A stretch of 64,000 nt of DNA from Acidimicrobiaceae bacterium (GTDB lineage Bacteria; Actinomycetota; Acidimicrobiia; Acidimicrobiales; RAAP-2). The notes beneath the pieces were generated by a model, which worked only from the letters and a program-made list of their open reading frames with translations, was not told where the DNA came from and made no database searches. The DNA lies in assembly GCA_003170315.1 (NCBI GenBank), contig PNAH01000028.1:137809-201808 (forward strand), in the 5' to 3' direction. Of the stretch, positions 34,089 to 43,240 are shown one piece after another; the stretch's first letter is position 1; the number at the start of each line of letters is the position of its first letter. The position numbers and the translations under genes are program-made.

Positions 34089-35005
34089 CAGGCCCGCACC
34101 GTAAGAGCTCGTCCCCGCACGAACATCCCATTGGGCTTGATGAGCAGCATCACGACCAGGAACCCAAAAGCAAAAACGAGCTGGTACGCCGACGAGGTGT
34201 ACGTCCCAGCGATCGACATAACGAGGCCCAACACGACGGCGCCACCGAGCGTGGCGTACGGGCGTCCGAGCCCCCCGCCCACTGCCGCGGTGATGGATAG
34301 CAATAGAAAACCATTGCCGACGGTCGGCGTGATCGTGCCAATCGTTTCTCCGTAAAGAAAGCCAGCGAATCCCGAAATGGCTCCGGCAACGGCCCAGGTC
34401 TGCATCACCACGCTACGTGCCGGAATGCCGCTTACCTGCGCTAATTCGCGATTTTGCGATACCGCTCGAAGGGCCTTGCCCAGACGCGTCCTTTGCAAAA
34501 GTATGTACATCAGTCCCGCGACTACCACGGCCGAGAGCATCACCCTGATCGTGAGGGTCGTCCATAGGAAGGGTCCCACGTGCAGGAGACTGCCCTGCGC
34601 GAACCCGTACGAAACGCTCGCGCCCCCAAAGCCGATCAGCAACAGATTCTGCAATATGAGCGACGCGCCGAGCGTCGCGATGAGTGTTGACAACGGTTTT
34701 TGATTCCGGAATCGTTCGATGAGTCCGAAGTTCAGCGCCGTGCCAGCGAGTGCACCAAAGATGGTGGCGATCATGGCGCATACGTAAAGATTCTGATGAA
34801 AATTAGTATCGCTAACGTACGCGGCGTACGCCCCGATGGTGAGCACCTCGCCGTGGGCCAAATTCACCACATTGCTCACGGCGTACTCGAGAGTAAAGGC
34901 CACTGCGGAGAGCGCGAGAATTGCGGCGACCGCCAAGCCCATCCCCAGGCTGATCCAAAAAATACTCATATCCCCCGAGACGCTGCGAAGCATCGGCTCC
35001 ATCAA
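34088..35005 (-). CDS. livH: Branched-chain amino acid-type ABC transporter permease (LivH)
   Basis: 305 residues and about eight membrane helices. NVVNLAHGEVLTIGAYAAYV (family N.AHGE..M.GAY) at about 45-65 and the coupling loop RTRLGKALRAVSQNRELAQVSGIPA at about 185-210 identify LivH. It is the first gene of the importer operon livH-M-G-F-K. The start may be ATG 34969 (12 codons in), which has GGGGG just upstream; ATG 35005 is the longest option. The 760-bp region upstream should carry the promoter. Confidence 0.94.
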   Translation of the reverse strand: MMEPMLRSVSGDMSIFWISLGMGLAVAAILALSAVAFTLEYAVSNVVNLAHGEVLTIGAYAAYVSDTNFHQNLYVCAMIATIFGALAGTALNFGLIERFRNQKPLSTLIATLGASLILQNLLLIGFGGASVSYGFAQGSLLHVGPFLWTTLTIRVMLSAVVVAGLMYILLQRTRLGKALRAVSQNRELAQVSGIPARSVVMQTWAVAGAISGFAGFLYGETIGTITPTVGNGFLLLSITAAVGGGLGRPYATLGGAVVLGLVMSIAGTYTSSAYQLVFAFGFLVVMLLIKPNGMFVRGRALTVRA

Positions 35006-35765
35006 ATTCGGAGGGATACCTCAGACTGAATTGCTGCGAGAATAACACAGCAGATATGTCCAGAAATTTTGAGTCGTTGAAAAAATTTCATAGGGCACAA
35101 GTCCACCCGTACCCGAGTCGCCGGTCCTACTGTTCGTTCGTCGACGCCCACAAGTGACATGCGAAACAACGTGGGTTCAGTGAGTCACAACCAATTCCCA
35201 ACCAATTGTTCGTGAAGGGCTCGTCCGAACGCCACCTCTTCGATCCCCTTGCTGCGTCCGGTCTTTACGGACCCGAATCGTGCATTTGACGATCGAAGTC
35301 ACCTCGATGATCGCTGCCTCTTCGCTGAATGTTCTGGGAGGGAACGGATGCCCAGTCGCTTTAGAGAACGGTCACAATGCAATGGCGAATCGTGCAGCCA
35401 CTCGTAACGTCAGATCGGGACCGCGAGGCGGTGTTCGGGACGTTTGCGCGTTCCCCCGCACAGTTCCCCCGCTACCGATTGGTCATCAGCCACGTCAACG
35501 GCCCAGGGAATCCTGGGCCGTGGCGCTGCCCGTTCACGAAGCCAATTTGTTCAACCGTCTTGCGAATTATTTCCGTGCCGAGTGACAACGTGCTCTGGAC
35601 TTCACGTGAGCAGAACTAACCTCGGTGTGTCGGCACCGTTGAAGCTCGGCAGCTCGGCGAATCAATCTGACGGCGGTACCTCGGCGCTGGTAATCTCGCC
35701 CACAGTGCTCGGGGAGATCCGAGAGCGGGTACGTGTGGGTGGCACGTCCAAGGAAGGTCGGGTCC
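35006..35765. other. Long intergenic region between divergent liv and cox operons
   Basis: About 760 bp without a convincing gene. The left 100 bp is AT-rich and probably holds the livH promoter on the minus strand. A perfect 10-bp hairpin (35498-35521) lies in the middle. Short open frames exist on both strands (for example around 35280-35620), but none has a plausible family or ribosome-binding site. It could contain remnants of a lost gene. Confidence 0.5.
35498..35521. other. Perfect hairpin in the liv-cox intergenic region
   Basis: ACGGCCCAGG-GAAT-CCTGGGCCGT: 10-bp arms with a 4-nt loop. No U-run on either side, and no gene end nearby to explain it as a terminator. Confidence 0.5.
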
Positions 35766-38057
35766 ATGAGTATTCTTGGTAATCGCGTGCTGCGGCGAGA
35801 GGACCCCAAGTTCCTTACCGTGGGTGGGACCTACGTGGCCGATCTCGCATTGCCCGGCTCGGTCCACGTGACGTTCGTGCGTTCGAGCATGGCGCACGCC
35901 AGAGTCGTGTCGGTTGACTCGACGAACGCGCAAGCGATGGCGGGCGTGCTCGCCGTCTACACCAACGACGACCTGGGCATGGCCAAATTCCCGACCGTCA
36001 TGGGCATGACGAACGAGGCCATGGCCCCTCCGATGCTGGCCTCCGGTACGGTGCGCTACGTGGGCGAACCCATCGCGGTCATCGTCGCCGAGTCGCGTGA
36101 GATCGCGGAGGACGCCTTGGAACAGGTGGTGGTCGAGTACGACCCGCTCAAGGTCGTCATTGATCCTGTCAAAGCGAGAACCGACGAGGACTTGCTCTTC
36201 CCGGACGCCGGGACGAACACCTCCTTTTCCCTCGACTTCGGTGGCGACGAGACGCTCTTCGACGATTGCGACGTCGTGGTCGAATTGGCATTGGTCAATC
36301 AGCGTGTGGCGCCGTGCCCACTCGAAGTTCGTTCCGCGGCCGCTCGTATGGCTGAGGACGGACGTCTGGAGTTCAACTCTTCGACCCAAGCTCCTCACGG
36401 CGTTCGCGACGCGCTCGCGACCTTCCTCGGGCTGGAACCGGATCAAGTACACGTCGTGACACCCGACGTCGGTGGCGGATTCGGAGCCAAGGCCATGGTC
36501 TACCCCGAAGACATCGTCGTGGGGTGGTGCGCGCAGAAGCTCGGCCGCCCGGTGCGTTGGACCGAGACGCGCTCGGAGAGCATGCTCGGACTCGGCCACG
36601 GCCGCGCCCAGGTCCAGCACGTGCGAATCGGCGGGACCCGTGAGGGCGTCGTACAGGCGTATCGCATCGAAGTGCTGCAAGACAGTGGTGCCTACGCGGG
36701 GTTCGGTACGGTGCTTCCGTTCATGACCCGGGTCATGACCTCGGGACCGTACAAGATTCCGAAGGCCGAATGCGCGAGCGTCTCGGTCGTCACCAATTCG
36801 ACGCCGACCACGGCGTATCGCGGGGCCGGGCGTCCCGAGGCCACGGCCGCCATCGAGCGGATCATGGACGTGTTCGCGCGTGAAATCGACATGGACCCCG
36901 CGGAGCTGCGCCGCCGCAACTTGATCGGCAAGGACGACTTTCCTTATACGACACCGACCGAGACGGTCTACGACGTCGGTGACTATCACCGCGCGCTCGA
37001 CCTGGCGCTCGAGGTGGCGGGCTACGACGACTTGCGAGCCGAACAGGCCCGCCGGCGCGCTACGGGCGACCTGCGCCAGCTCGGCATCGGTCTGTCGTGC
37101 TACGTCGAGATTACGAACGGACTGCCCGACGGTGAGTTCGGCGCCGTCGAAGTTCGACCGGACGGCAAGGTGATCGTGCGTACCGGTACCTCGCCGCACG
37201 GTCAGGGGCACGTGACGGCGTGGTCGATGCTCGTCGCCGAACAGCTCGGCGTAGCGATCGACGACATCGAAGTCGTCCACGGCGACACCGACATCGTGCC
37301 ACGCGGCGCCGGCACCATGGGCTCGCGTTCGTTGCAGATTGGCGGCGCCGCGGTCAATCAGGCCGCGGTGGACGTCGTGGAAAAGGCTAAGGACCTCGCG
37401 GCCGACCTCTTGGAAGCGGACCGCGAGGACATCGTGCTCAACAAAGCGAACGGACACTTCCACGTGGTGGGGACGCCGGCGGTGTCGCGTAGTTGGGCCG
37501 AACTCGCCGAGACGGCGGCGAAGGACGGCAACCCGCTCTTCGCCGAAGTCGACCTCGCCTCGCCCGGTCCGACGTTCCCCTTCGGTACCCATATCTCGGT
37601 GGTCGAGGTCGACACTGAGACCGGCAAGGTGAACCTGCTTCGTCACATCGCGGTGGACGATGCCGGACGGATCATCAGCCCCTTGCTCGCCGAGGGCCAG
37701 GTGCACGGGGGCATCGCCCAAGGCGTCGCCCAGGCTCTGCTCGAAGAGGTGGTGTACGACCTCGAAGGGAATCCGCTCACCTCGACCCTGGCCGACTACT
37801 CGTTCATCTCGGCCGCGGAGTTGCCGAGCTACGAGACCCGATTCACGGAGACGCCGACGCCCGTGAACGCCCTCGGTGCCAAGGGAATTGGCGAGTCCGG
37901 GACCATTGGATCAACGCCCGCCGTGCACAACGCGGTCTGCGACGCGGTGGCACACCTCGGCGTGCGCCATATTGATATGCCCACTACGCCGATACGCGTG
38001 TGGAACGCGATCAACGATGCGGCGACCGGCGACGGCAGCGCGAAGGGGGGACGCTGA
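35766..38057 (+). CDS. coxL: Molybdenum hydroxylase large subunit (form II CoxL / xanthine dehydrogenase family)
   Basis: 763 residues from ATG 35766, chosen for the AAGGAAGG ribosome-binding site. It binds the molybdenum-cytosine dinucleotide cofactor. Motifs: [15 protein letters not shown] at about 237-251, [10 protein letters not shown] at about 353-362, and [20 protein letters not shown] near 705, which holds the catalytic Glu. AYRGAGR is the signature of form II CoxL-like proteins; the true CO-oxidising form I has AYRCSFR with a Cu-binding Cys. CO oxidation is therefore doubtful, and an aldehyde or N-heterocycle substrate is at least as likely. It is the first gene of a nine-gene operon. 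Confidence 0.93.
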   Translation: MSILGNRVLRREDPKFLTVGGTYVADLALPGSVHVTFVRSSMAHARVVSVDSTNAQAMAGVLAVYTNDDLGMAKFPTVMGMTNEAMAPPMLASGTVRYVGEPIAVIVAESREIAEDALEQVVVEYDPLKVVIDPVKARTDEDLLFPDAGTNTSFSLDFGGDETLFDDCDVVVELALVNQRVAPCPLEVRSAAARMAEDGRLEFNSSTQAPHGVRDALATFLGLEPDQVHVVTPDVGGGFGAKAMVYPEDIVVGWCAQKLGRPVRWTETRSESMLGLGHGRAQVQHVRIGGTREGVVQAYRIEVLQDSGAYAGFGTVLPFMTRVMTSGPYKIPKAECASVSVVTNSTPTTAYRGAGRPEATAAIERIMDVFAREIDMDPAELRRRNLIGKDDFPYTTPTETVYDVGDYHRALDLALEVAGYDDLRAEQARRRATGDLRQLGIGLSCYVEITNGLPDGEFGAVEVRPDGKVIVRTGTSPHGQGHVTAWSMLVAEQLGVAIDDIEVVHGDTDIVPRGAGTMGSRSLQIGGAAVNQAAVDVVEKAKDLAADLLEADREDIVLNKANGHFHVVGTPAVSRSWAELAETAAKDGNPLFAEVDLASPGPTFPFGTHISVVEVDTETGKVNLLRHIAVDDAGRIISPLLAEGQVHGGIAQGVAQALLEEVVYDLEGNPLTSTLADYSFISAAELPSYETRFTETPTPVNALGAKGIGESGTIGSTPAVHNAVCDAVAHLGVRHIDMPTTPIRVWNAINDAATGDGSAKGGR

Positions 38058-38058
38058 G

Positions 38059-38532
38059 ATGCGGATCGACATCACGGTGAACGGGACGCCGGAGTCCCAC
38101 GACGTCGAGGCGCGCACGCTGCTCGTGTACTACTTACGCGACGCGGTCGGGCTCACGGGTACCAACGTGGGCTGTGATACGACTTCGTGTGGCGCCTGCA
38201 CCGTACTGCTCAACGGACAGTCGGTGAAGTCGTGCACCGTGCTGGCCGCACAGGTCGCGGGCGACGAGGTGACCACTATCGAAGGAATGGCGCTGGAGGA
38301 CGGGCGGATGCATCCGATCCAGCAGGCCTTCCAGGAGTGCCACGGCTTGCAGTGCGGCTACTGCACGCCGGGCATGGTGATGGCGATCGCCTCGCTGCTG
38401 GCCGAGAACCCCGAACCGACCGAAGAGTACATACGCCTCGGCCTCGAGGGCAACCTCTGTCGCTGCACCGGCTATCACAACATCGTGGCGGCGGCCCTCG
38501 CTGCCGGTGGCGCGCCGGAGATGCACCAGTGA
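38059..38532 (+). CDS. coxS: Molybdenum hydroxylase small subunit, two [2Fe-2S] clusters (CoxS)
   Basis: 157 residues from ATG 38059, directly after the coxL stop; the longer open frame upstream is a shadow of coxL. The plant-ferredoxin cluster uses [16 protein letters not shown]...KSC at about 38-62. The second, helical cluster uses CGYCTPGM at about 100 and CRCTGYHNI at about 137. It passes electrons from the Mo site to FAD. The stop overlaps the GTG of coxM. Confidence 0.96.
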   Translation: MRIDITVNGTPESHDVEARTLLVYYLRDAVGLTGTNVGCDTTSCGACTVLLNGQSVKSCTVLAAQVAGDEVTTIEGMALEDGRMHPIQQAFQECHGLQCGYCTPGMVMAIASLLAENPEPTEEYIRLGLEGNLCRCTGYHNIVAAALAAGGAPEMHQ

Positions 38533-39353
38533 TCCCGGCGAGCTTCGACTACGTGCGCGTCGGCTCGGCCGACGAAGCCATCGGACTGCTCAGCGAGCAC
38601 GGCGAGGGCGCCAAGCTCTTGGCGGGCGGCCACTCACTCTTGCCGCTCATGAAGCTGCGACTGGCCCAGCCGGCACTGCTGGTGGACATCGGACCTTTGC
38701 GCGAGCTCAGCTACGTGACGGAGGAGAAGGACTACCTCGCGGTCGGCGCTCTCACTCGTCATCACGACATCGCCACGAGTGCGCTCACGCTCTCGAGCGT
38801 CCCTTTGCTCGCCCACGTGGCCGGGCAGATCGGCGACCCGCAGGTGCGGCATCGCGGCACGATCGGTGGTTCGATCTGCCACGGCGATCCGGCCTCGGAC
38901 CTGCCGGCGGTGTTGTTGGCGCTGGGCGCGACGTTCGTCGCGCGAGGTCCGAACGGACAACGAGAGATTGACGCCAAGGACTTCTTCGTCAGTTTCTTCG
39001 AGGTGGCCCTGACCCCCGACGAACTGCTGGTCGAAATCCGCGTGCCGTGGCCGCGCGACGCACTTTGGGGATTTGAGAAATTGACCAAGCGCGCGCAGGA
39101 CTGGGCGATCGTCGGAGCCGTGGCCGTGCGTTCGGGGAACAGCGTCGGCGTCGGGTTGATCAACATGGGGCCGGTACCTCTACGCTCCAGCGCCGTGGAG
39201 GCGGCCGTCCTCTCCGGAGCGAACGCGGCCGAGGCCGCTCAGTTCGCCGCCGGGGGCACCGAACCTTCGGCCGACTTCAACGGTTCGGTCGCCTATCGCC
39301 AGCACGTCGCGCGCGTGCTCGTTCGCCGGGCACTCGAGAAGGCGGGCGTCTGA
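38529..39353 (+). CDS. coxM: Molybdenum hydroxylase medium subunit, FAD-binding (CoxM)
   Basis: 274 residues from GTG 38529 (GTGA overlap with coxS). The FAD motifs [13 protein letters not shown] at about 31-43 and [24 protein letters not shown] at about 112-135 are typical. It completes the L-S-M heterotrimer. The subunit order L-S-M differs from the M-S-L order of form I CO dehydrogenase operons, in line with form II assignment. Confidence 0.95.
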   Translation: MIPASFDYVRVGSADEAIGLLSEHGEGAKLLAGGHSLLPLMKLRLAQPALLVDIGPLRELSYVTEEKDYLAVGALTRHHDIATSALTLSSVPLLAHVAGQIGDPQVRHRGTIGGSICHGDPASDLPAVLLALGATFVARGPNGQREIDAKDFFVSFFEVALTPDELLVEIRVPWPRDALWGFEKLTKRAQDWAIVGAVAVRSGNSVGVGLINMGPVPLRSSAVEAAVLSGANAAEAAQFAAGGTEPSADFNGSVAYRQHVARVLVRRALEKAGV

Positions 39354-39391
39354 TCGCTGCCGCACCATCCGCCGTCGTCTCACCCGAGCAG

Positions 39392-40279
39392 ATGTCCGAG
39401 GTATTGGCCGAACACGGCTATTTGGCCGACGATTCGCTGGCCACTTCGCTGTTCTTGGCGCTGCGCATGGGCCGCCCGTTGCTGCTCGAGGGCGAAGCGG
39501 GCTCGGGCAAGACTGAGGTCGCTAACGTCCTCGCACGCTGGAGCGGGGGAGAGCTTCTGCGCCTGCAGTGCTACGACGGTATCGACGCCTCCCAAGCGGT
39601 CTACGAATGGGACTACGCCCGCCAGCTGCTGCACCTTCGCGCGGCGGAGATGTCCGGGGTCGGCACTGACGGACCGGGAGAGCTCGAGCACTCGCTCTAC
39701 TCCGAGGAGTTCCTGGTGCGCCGCCCGCTGCTGCGCGCGATCGCCGGCGCGAGCGACGACGGCCCGGTGCCCATCTTGTTGATCGACGAGATCGACCGGG
39801 CCGATGACGAATTCGAGGCCTACCTGTTGGAGATCCTCTCGGACTTCACGGTGACCGTTCCCGAGCTCGGCACGTTCCGAGCGGCGCGTCCCCCGGTGGT
39901 GATCCTGACGTCGAACCGTACCCGCGACGTCCACGACGCACTCAAACGCCGGTGCCTCTACCACTGGGTCGATTACCCGAGTTTCGAGCGCGAGGTTGCG
40001 ATCGTGCGCCTTCGCGTGCCCGAAGCCTCTGAACCGATCGCTCGCGAGGTGTCGGCGGTCGTCGCCGAACTGCGCCGGCGCGGTCTTTACAAGCCGCCCG
40101 GTGTCGCCGAGTCGATCGACTGGGCCCAGGCGATCAGCGTGCTCGGCTCCAGCCACCTCGACGAGCGTACGGTGGAGCGCACCCTCGGCGCCGTAATCAA
40201 GTACCGCGAAGACGCCGAGCGCGTGCGCGCCACGGGGATCGCGGAATTGGTGAGCGGAGCCCTAAAATACGGCACGTGA
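39392..40279 (+). CDS. coxD: MoxR-type AAA+ ATPase (CoxD)
   Basis: 295 residues. Walker A GEAGSGKTE at about 34-42, Walker B ILLIDEIDRADDEFEAYLLEIL at about 129-150, and sensor 1 VILTSNRTRDVHDAL are clear. From work on the aerobic CO dehydrogenase system, CoxD with CoxE helps build the metal centre of the Mo hydroxylase. The ATG at 39392 is 38 bp after coxM, the largest gap in the coxL-to-xdhC run. Its stop overlaps the GTG of coxE. Confidence 0.92.
   Translation: MSEVLAEHGYLADDSLATSLFLALRMGRPLLLEGEAGSGKTEVANVLARWSGGELLRLQCYDGIDASQAVYEWDYARQLLHLRAAEMSGVGTDGPGELEHSLYSEEFLVRRPLLRAIAGASDDGPVPILLIDEIDRADDEFEAYLLEILSDFTVTVPELGTFRAARPPVVILTSNRTRDVHDALKRRCLYHWVDYPSFEREVAIVRLRVPEASEPIAREVSAVVAELRRRGLYKPPGVAESIDWAQAISVLGSSHLDERTVERTLGAVIKYREDAERVRATGIAELVSGALKYGT
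40263..40268 (+). promoter_or_regulatory. Possible internal -10 box before coxE
   Basis: TAAAAT, 7 nt before GTG 40276, within the end of coxD. The spacing fits the leaderless pattern in this window, but the overlap of coxD and coxE also explains expression, so this is tentative. Confidence 0.25.
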
Positions 40280-41421
40280 GCACTGCCGTCACCAACGACC
40301 TGGCCGCGCTGGCGACCGGATTTTCGCGTTCGCTTCGCGGAGCGGGGCTTGAGGCGGCACCGAGTTCAACCATCGACTTCGCCGAGGCCTTGGCGTTGCT
40401 CGGGACGGACCGACCCGAGCACGTCTTCTGGGCCGGGAGGGCGTGCTTCTGTCGGCGCGCGGAAGACGACGAGCCCTTCGCCGAAACGTTCCGGGCCTAC
40501 TTCGGTAACGTCGCGCCGATCTACCCGCGCGGACGCTTGACGACGGTGCCGCCCGTTCCGGTGACCCGGCCGCCGGCGATGTTCGACGACGACGACGCGA
40601 GCCGAGACTCGCCAGAAGGCCCAGAAGAAGACGAGCGTCCGCCCCGTTCGGTCGCCTACAGCGCGACCGAAGTCCTGCGCACCAAGGATTTCGCTCGTTG
40701 CACCGAGGCCGAGCTCGCTGAGGCGGCGCGGCTCATCTCGAGACTCCGACTGCGACCCCCGATGCGCCGGGGTCGACGCCTCGAAGCGGCCCGTCACTCG
40801 GGACGGGGTGTACTGGACGTTCGACGCACGCTCCAGAGGTCGCTCGCGAGCGGCGGTGATCCGGCGCGGCTGGCTCGACGGGTGCGCGGCGCTCGGGAGC
40901 GACGGGTGGTACTGCTGCTCGACGTGTCGGGCTCCATGGGCGCTTACGCTCGGACGATGCTGCGATTCGCACACGCGACCATCGTCGCTCATCGAAGCGT
41001 GGAGGCCTTCACCCTCGGCACCCGGTGTACGCGCGTCACCCGACAACTGTCGTGGCGCGATCCCGACGCGGCGCTGGCCCGGGTCGCGTCGGCGGCGCCC
41101 GACCTCGAGGGAGGCACCCGGCTCGGAGAGTGCCTGTACCAGTTCAACGAGTCCTGGGGTCTCGGAGGACTCGCGCGCGGCGCCATCGTGGTGTTCATCT
41201 CCGATGGCTGGGACCGGGGCGACGCGGCGGTGCTCGCGGCGCAGATGGCTCGACTCGCCAACGTGGCTCACCGGGTGATCTGGGTCAATCCGCTGAAGGC
41301 CTCGCTCGGTTACGAACCACTCGTGCGCGGTATGGCTGCGGCCTTGCCCTTCACCGATGAGTTCCTTTCGGGGAACTCGCTCGAGGCGTTGGACGAGCTG
41401 GCCAAGGTGATTGCCCGATGA
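40276..41421 (+). CDS. coxE: VWA-domain protein CoxE
   Basis: 381 residues with a C-terminal VWA-like domain. The metal site DVSGSMGAYARTML (DxSxS) is at about 216-229, with Thr in GGTRLGECL at about 279. FISDGWDRGD supplies the last Asp. The N-terminal 200 residues contain an acidic linker (DDDDASRDSPEGPEEDE) and an Arg-rich segment. It acts with CoxD in maturation of the Mo hydroxylase. The gene is coupled at both ends by 4-bp overlaps. Confidence 0.92.
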   Translation: MSTAVTNDLAALATGFSRSLRGAGLEAAPSSTIDFAEALALLGTDRPEHVFWAGRACFCRRAEDDEPFAETFRAYFGNVAPIYPRGRLTTVPPVPVTRPPAMFDDDDASRDSPEGPEEDERPPRSVAYSATEVLRTKDFARCTEAELAEAARLISRLRLRPPMRRGRRLEAARHSGRGVLDVRRTLQRSLASGGDPARLARRVRGARERRVVLLLDVSGSMGAYARTMLRFAHATIVAHRSVEAFTLGTRCTRVTRQLSWRDPDAALARVASAAPDLEGGTRLGECLYQFNESWGLGGLARGAIVVFISDGWDRGDAAVLAAQMARLANVAHRVIWVNPLKASLGYEPLVRGMAAALPFTDEFLSGNSLEALDELAKVIAR

Positions 41422-41732
41422 AGGAGATTCTGGCCACCATTGACACCTGGCTCGCCGACGGGAAGCGCGTGGCAATCGCCCGAGTCATCGGGATCGAGGA
41501 ATCGGGTCCCCGCGAACCCGGAGCGGCCATGGCCGTCAACGAGGACGGCGAAGTGGCGGGATCGGTCTCTGGAGGTTGTGTCGAAGGGGCGGTCGTCACT
41601 GAGGCGCTCGAGGTGCTGGCGACGGGCGTGGCGCGACGATGCACCTTCGGTTACTCCGACGACCAGGCCTTCGCGGTCGGACTGACGTGTGGGGGCACAG
41701 TGCACCTCTTGGTGGAGCCGCTCAACTGGTGA
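41418..41732 (+). CDS. XdhC/CoxI-type maturation protein, N-terminal domain as a separate gene
   Basis: 104 residues that cover only the N-terminal XdhC_CoxI domain: ARVIGIEESGPREPGAAMAVNEDGEVAGSVSGGCVEGAVV is highly typical. In one-gene XdhC proteins this is followed by a Rossmann domain, which here is a second gene starting at GTG 41729 in another frame. The ATGA and GTGA overlaps on both sides argue for a natural split, not a sequencing frameshift. The family handles and sulfurates the molybdenum cofactor before insertion. Confidence 0.9.
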   Translation: MKEILATIDTWLADGKRVAIARVIGIEESGPREPGAAMAVNEDGEVAGSVSGGCVEGAVVTEALEVLATGVARRCTFGYSDDQAFAVGLTCGGTVHLLVEPLNW

Positions 41733-42547
41733 GCGGAGAGATCTACCACGAGCTTCGCGCTTCGATTCTTTCCGGGGCGCCGGTGGGCCTGGTCTCGGTG
41801 ACCGGTGTCGCCGACACCGCGAACGCGACGACCGCCCTCGCCGCGAAACTACTGATCCGTCCGCCGGCCGCGGTGTTGGGCACGTTGGGCGACCCCGAAC
41901 TGGATCGAGTCGTGGCACGTGACGCCGCGGCGATGCTCGAACGCGGGGTCTCGGGAACTCGCCACTACGGCTCGCACGGCGAAGCGCGTCGCGAGGAGAT
42001 CGAGGTGTTCGTCGAGTCCTTCGTATCGCCTCCGAAGTTGATCGTGTTCGGGGCCGTGGACTTCACGAGGGCGCTGGTCGAGATCGCTCGGGTCCTCGGC
42101 TTCGTCGTCACCGTCTGTGACGCGCGAGCGGTGTTCGCGACGCGGGCGCGATTTCCCACGGCCGACGAGGTCGTGGTGGATTGGCCGGATCGCTATCTGG
42201 AGCGAGTGGGGGCGTCGCTCGGAGCGCGCGACGCGGTGTGCGTCTTGACCCACGACACGAAGTTCGACGTGCCGGCCATCGTCGGCGCTCTCTCGACCAG
42301 CGTGGGTTACATCGGCGCGATGGGATCGCGCCGAACGCACGAGCAGCGATGGGCGCGGCTGCTGGAGGCGGGCGCGACCGAAGCAGAGCTTCGCGCGCGT
42401 CTCATGAGCCCGATCGGTCTGGACGTCGGCGCCCGCACGCCCGAAGAGACCGCGGTGTCGATCGTCGCCGAGATCATTGCGGTGCGCAGCGGTCGCGCGC
42501 AGGGCGCGATGATGCCACTGCGTGACGCGAAAGGTCCGATCCACTAA
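41729..42547 (+). CDS. XdhC Rossmann-domain protein (second half of split XdhC/CoxF-like)
   Basis: 272 residues from GTG 41729, overlapping the previous stop. The first 120 residues look like a second, divergent copy of the XdhC N-terminal region (GAPVGLVSVTGVADTANATTALAAKLLI). The rest is the XdhC_C Rossmann fold: LIVFGAVDFTRALVEIARVLGFVVTVCDAR at about 104-133, DVPAIVGALSTSVGYIGAMGSRRTHEQR at about 180-207, and a C-terminal SPIGLDVGARTPEETAVSIVAEI. In place of GAGH.A the nucleotide loop reads GAVDFT. Likely a Moco maturation factor for CoxLSM. Confidence 0.9.
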   Translation: MSGEIYHELRASILSGAPVGLVSVTGVADTANATTALAAKLLIRPPAAVLGTLGDPELDRVVARDAAAMLERGVSGTRHYGSHGEARREEIEVFVESFVSPPKLIVFGAVDFTRALVEIARVLGFVVTVCDARAVFATRARFPTADEVVVDWPDRYLERVGASLGARDAVCVLTHDTKFDVPAIVGALSTSVGYIGAMGSRRTHEQRWARLLEAGATEAELRARLMSPIGLDVGARTPEETAVSIVAEIIAVRSGRAQGAMMPLRDAKGPIH

Positions 42548-42628
42548 CGCCCGCGGCGTGGCGATCGCCGCTGAATCGATCTCCGCGAAATCGCGCAACT
42601 GTCGACTCCCGGCGATGGGTCAGATCGT

Positions 42629-42634
42629 TAGGCT
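42629..42634 (+). promoter_or_regulatory. Putative -10 box, leaderless-type, for mocA
   Basis: TAGGCT, then ggatcg (6 nt), then ATG 42641. Same hexamer and spacing as upstream of the UPF0182 gene. Confidence 0.45.
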
Positions 42635-42640
42635 GGATCG

Positions 42641-43240
42641 ATGTCCGTCGCCGCCGTGATCCTGGCCGCCGGGGGCGGCCGCCGCTTCAATCGTGGTGAG
42701 CCCGAAGCAATGCCCGGCGACAAACTTCTGAGTATGGTCAAGGGCCGCGCCCTCCTCTCCTGGGCGCTCGCCCCCGCACTGGACGCCGGACTCGACGAGG
42801 TGGTCGTCGTGAGCGGCGCCGTCGACCTACGAGCCGTCATCCCCGGGTTGGTCACCCTGCTGGAGAACGAGGACTGGTCGAAGGGCCAGGCGTCGTCGCT
42901 ACGGGTGGGCCTCGAGTGGTGCGCGTCGCGGGGACACGCCAGCGCGGTCATTGGTCTGGGCGATATGCCCGGACTCACGGCGCAAGCCTGGCGCGCGGTC
43001 GCGGACGCGCCGCGGGGCCCCATCGTCTTCGCCACCTACCGAGGAATGCGGGCCCATCCGGTGCGCCTCGACGCCGAAATCTGGTCGATGCTGCCGCCGG
43101 AGGGAGACGAGGGCGCACGCGCGTTGGTGCGCCGACGTCCCGAACTCGCGCGGGAAGTGGCGTGCGTCGGGGTTCCCTCCGACATCGACACTGCTCAAGA
43201 CCTGCAACGATGGAGTGGAGAACATGGAACTGACCAATGA
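42641..43240 (+). CDS. mocA: Molybdenum cofactor cytidylyltransferase-like protein (MocA/NTP transferase)
   Basis: 199 residues. The nucleotide-binding start VAAVILAAGGGRRFN and the metal-site GLGDMPGLTAQAWRAV at about 106-121 match the MobA/MocA fold; the context of a CODH-type hydroxylase favours CTP use to make the cytosine dinucleotide cofactor. LETKALL-type lysine in PGDKLLSMVKGRALLSWAL fits the family. It begins 93 bp after the xdhC half, with its own putative promoter, and overlaps coxG by 17 bp. Confidence 0.88.
   Translation: MSVAAVILAAGGGRRFNRGEPEAMPGDKLLSMVKGRALLSWALAPALDAGLDEVVVVSGAVDLRAVIPGLVTLLENEDWSKGQASSLRVGLEWCASRGHASAVIGLGDMPGLTAQAWRAVADAPRGPIVFATYRGMRAHPVRLDAEIWSMLPPEGDEGARALVRRRPELAREVACVGVPSDIDTAQDLQRWSGEHGTDQ

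Noticed and set aside
35280..35619. Two open frames of 80-101 residues in the liv-cox intergenic region
   Set aside because: No ribosome-binding site, no family resemblance, and they overlap each other in different frames and a perfect hairpin.
42560..42580. GGCGATCGCC palindrome after the xdhC Rossmann gene
   Set aside because: A short palindrome of this kind is expected by chance in GC-rich DNA, and it is not tied to a promoter or gene end.
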